From a bacterium EF100-94H03 bin56 (GTDB lineage Bacteria > Pseudomonadota > Alphaproteobacteria > SP197), in contig MPMV01000002.1 in assembly GCA_002238685.1 (NCBI GenBank), positions 124,001 through 188,000 of the forward strand: a stretch of DNA of 64,000 nt. The letters are read 5' to 3'. Position 1 is the first letter of the stretch; each line of letters opens with the position of its first letter. The translations under genes and the position numbers were made by a program. Below the pieces are notes generated by a model, which was not told the origin of the DNA, ran no database searches, and saw only the letters and a list, made by a program, of their open reading frames with translations. Shown here in pieces: positions 63,640 to 64,000 of the stretch.

Positions 63640-64000
63640 CTCAAAACGCTTGCGGCACCGAGGCGCTGGCGGACAATGTCGAGCGCCTTTTCTGCAACCG
63701 CCCGGGCATCAAGTGCGGTCGTGTCGATGACAACGGCGTCGTCAGCCTGGCGCAACGGCGCCCAGGTCCGTTCACTGTCGCGACGGTCCCTTTCGGAGAT
63801 TTCATGCAACACGCTGTGGAAGTCGATCGTCTCGCCCCTGGAGACCAGTTCCCGGTGACGTCTCTCGGCTCGCGCCCGGACATGGGCAGTGACGAAGAAC
63901 TTCAAATCGGCATCCGGGAAGACAACGGTACCGATGTCGCGTCCGTCGATGACCGCGCCCGGCGGCGTCGCGCCAAAGCGGCGCTGGAACTCCACGAGAG
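63636..64000 (-). CDS. cmk: Cytidylate kinase, C-terminal part (5' end outside window)
   Basis: The last 121 codons of CMP/dCMP kinase. VIDGRDIGTVVFPDADLKFF carries the conserved Gly-Arg-Asp of the CMP-binding domain, and RAERRHREL and DRRDSERTWAPLRQADDAVV are typical C-terminal blocks with Arg residues contacting nucleotide. The N-terminal P-loop lies beyond base 64000. The stop at 63636 overlaps the rpsA promoter. Confidence 0.93.
   Translation of the reverse strand, partial: LVEFQRRFGATPPGAVIDGRDIGTVVFPDADLKFFVTAHVRARAERRHRELVSRGETIDFHSVLHEISERDRRDSERTWAPLRQADDAVVIDTTALDARAVAEKALDIVRQRLGAASVLS

Noticed and set aside
1-64000. CRISPR arrays, rRNA genes, prophage or integrative element ends
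   Set aside because: No regularly spaced repeats, rRNA-like stretches or phage structural genes were seen; the tRNA-Phe is not followed by an integrase or attachment duplicate.

Overview
The window is GC-rich chromosomal DNA from an alphaproteobacterium. The evidence is the UPF0262 / low-molecular-weight phosphatase / Maf / YacG / tRNA-Phe block, the cmk-rpsA pair, a double cold-shock-domain protein and a DUF1223 protein. Most genes are catabolic or transport genes typical of a heterotroph that uses many substrates, including quaternary amines, amides, polyols and branched acyl-CoAs. No rRNA, CRISPR array or intact mobile element was seen. Some blemishes (a homopolymer frameshift at about 30660 and a G-biased tandem copy at 60242-60451) suggest a draft or metagenomic assembly.

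Layout. 1-884: YbbN/CnoX-type thioredoxin, cut by the window edge. 965-9039: two divergent operons. Leftward: RidA, a HisA-like barrel, a CaiD-like hydratase, L-carnitine dehydrogenase-like, a dehydrocarnitine-cleaving BKACE and a flavin monooxygenase. Rightward: an aldehyde dehydrogenase and a histidine-ammonia-lyase homologue that lacks the MIO-forming serine. 9190-11088: htpG with a heat-shock-like promoter. 11493-16361: polyol/sugar operon (class II aldolase, 73-aa unknown, glycerol-1-phosphate-dehydrogenase-like, SorC regulator, FGGY kinase) with palindromes between its divergent arms. 16472-22656: acetyltransferase, transporters, DUF1223 protein and an IS3 remnant. 22701-30770: enolase-superfamily enzyme, two Rieske oxygenases, infA, double cold-shock protein, DksA-type zinc finger, FAD oxidoreductase and sulfatase. 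30931-38803: DUF4143 ATPase, a decayed solute-binding gene, CocE-type hydrolase, D-aminoacylase-like enzyme and an orphan CoxL-like subunit. 39261-40555: DUF1778/GNAT toxin-antitoxin pair and a lone HTH antitoxin-like gene.

40647-56718 is the most striking block: about 16 kb of co-directional, tightly packed genes. In transcription order they are MarR, AmiC-like sensor, flotillin, Urt-type ABC importer (binding protein, two permeases, two ATPases), amidase fused in frame to the second ATPase, acyl-CoA synthetase, isovaleryl-CoA-dehydrogenase-like enzyme and a two-subunit biotin carboxylase. Read as a pathway, this imports an amide, hydrolyses it to an acid, activates it to a CoA thioester, dehydrogenates it and carboxylates it.

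57220-64000 is mostly housekeeping: UPF0262, phosphatase, Maf, YacG, tRNA-Phe, alpha/beta hydrolase, GST, homocysteine methyltransferase family, rpsA and the end of cmk.

The two best candidates for undescribed biology are the 0.97-9.0 kb cluster, where two relatives of histidine-metabolism enzymes have both lost catalytic residues, and the flotillin-associated amide-to-acyl-CoA operon with its ATPase-amidase fusion.
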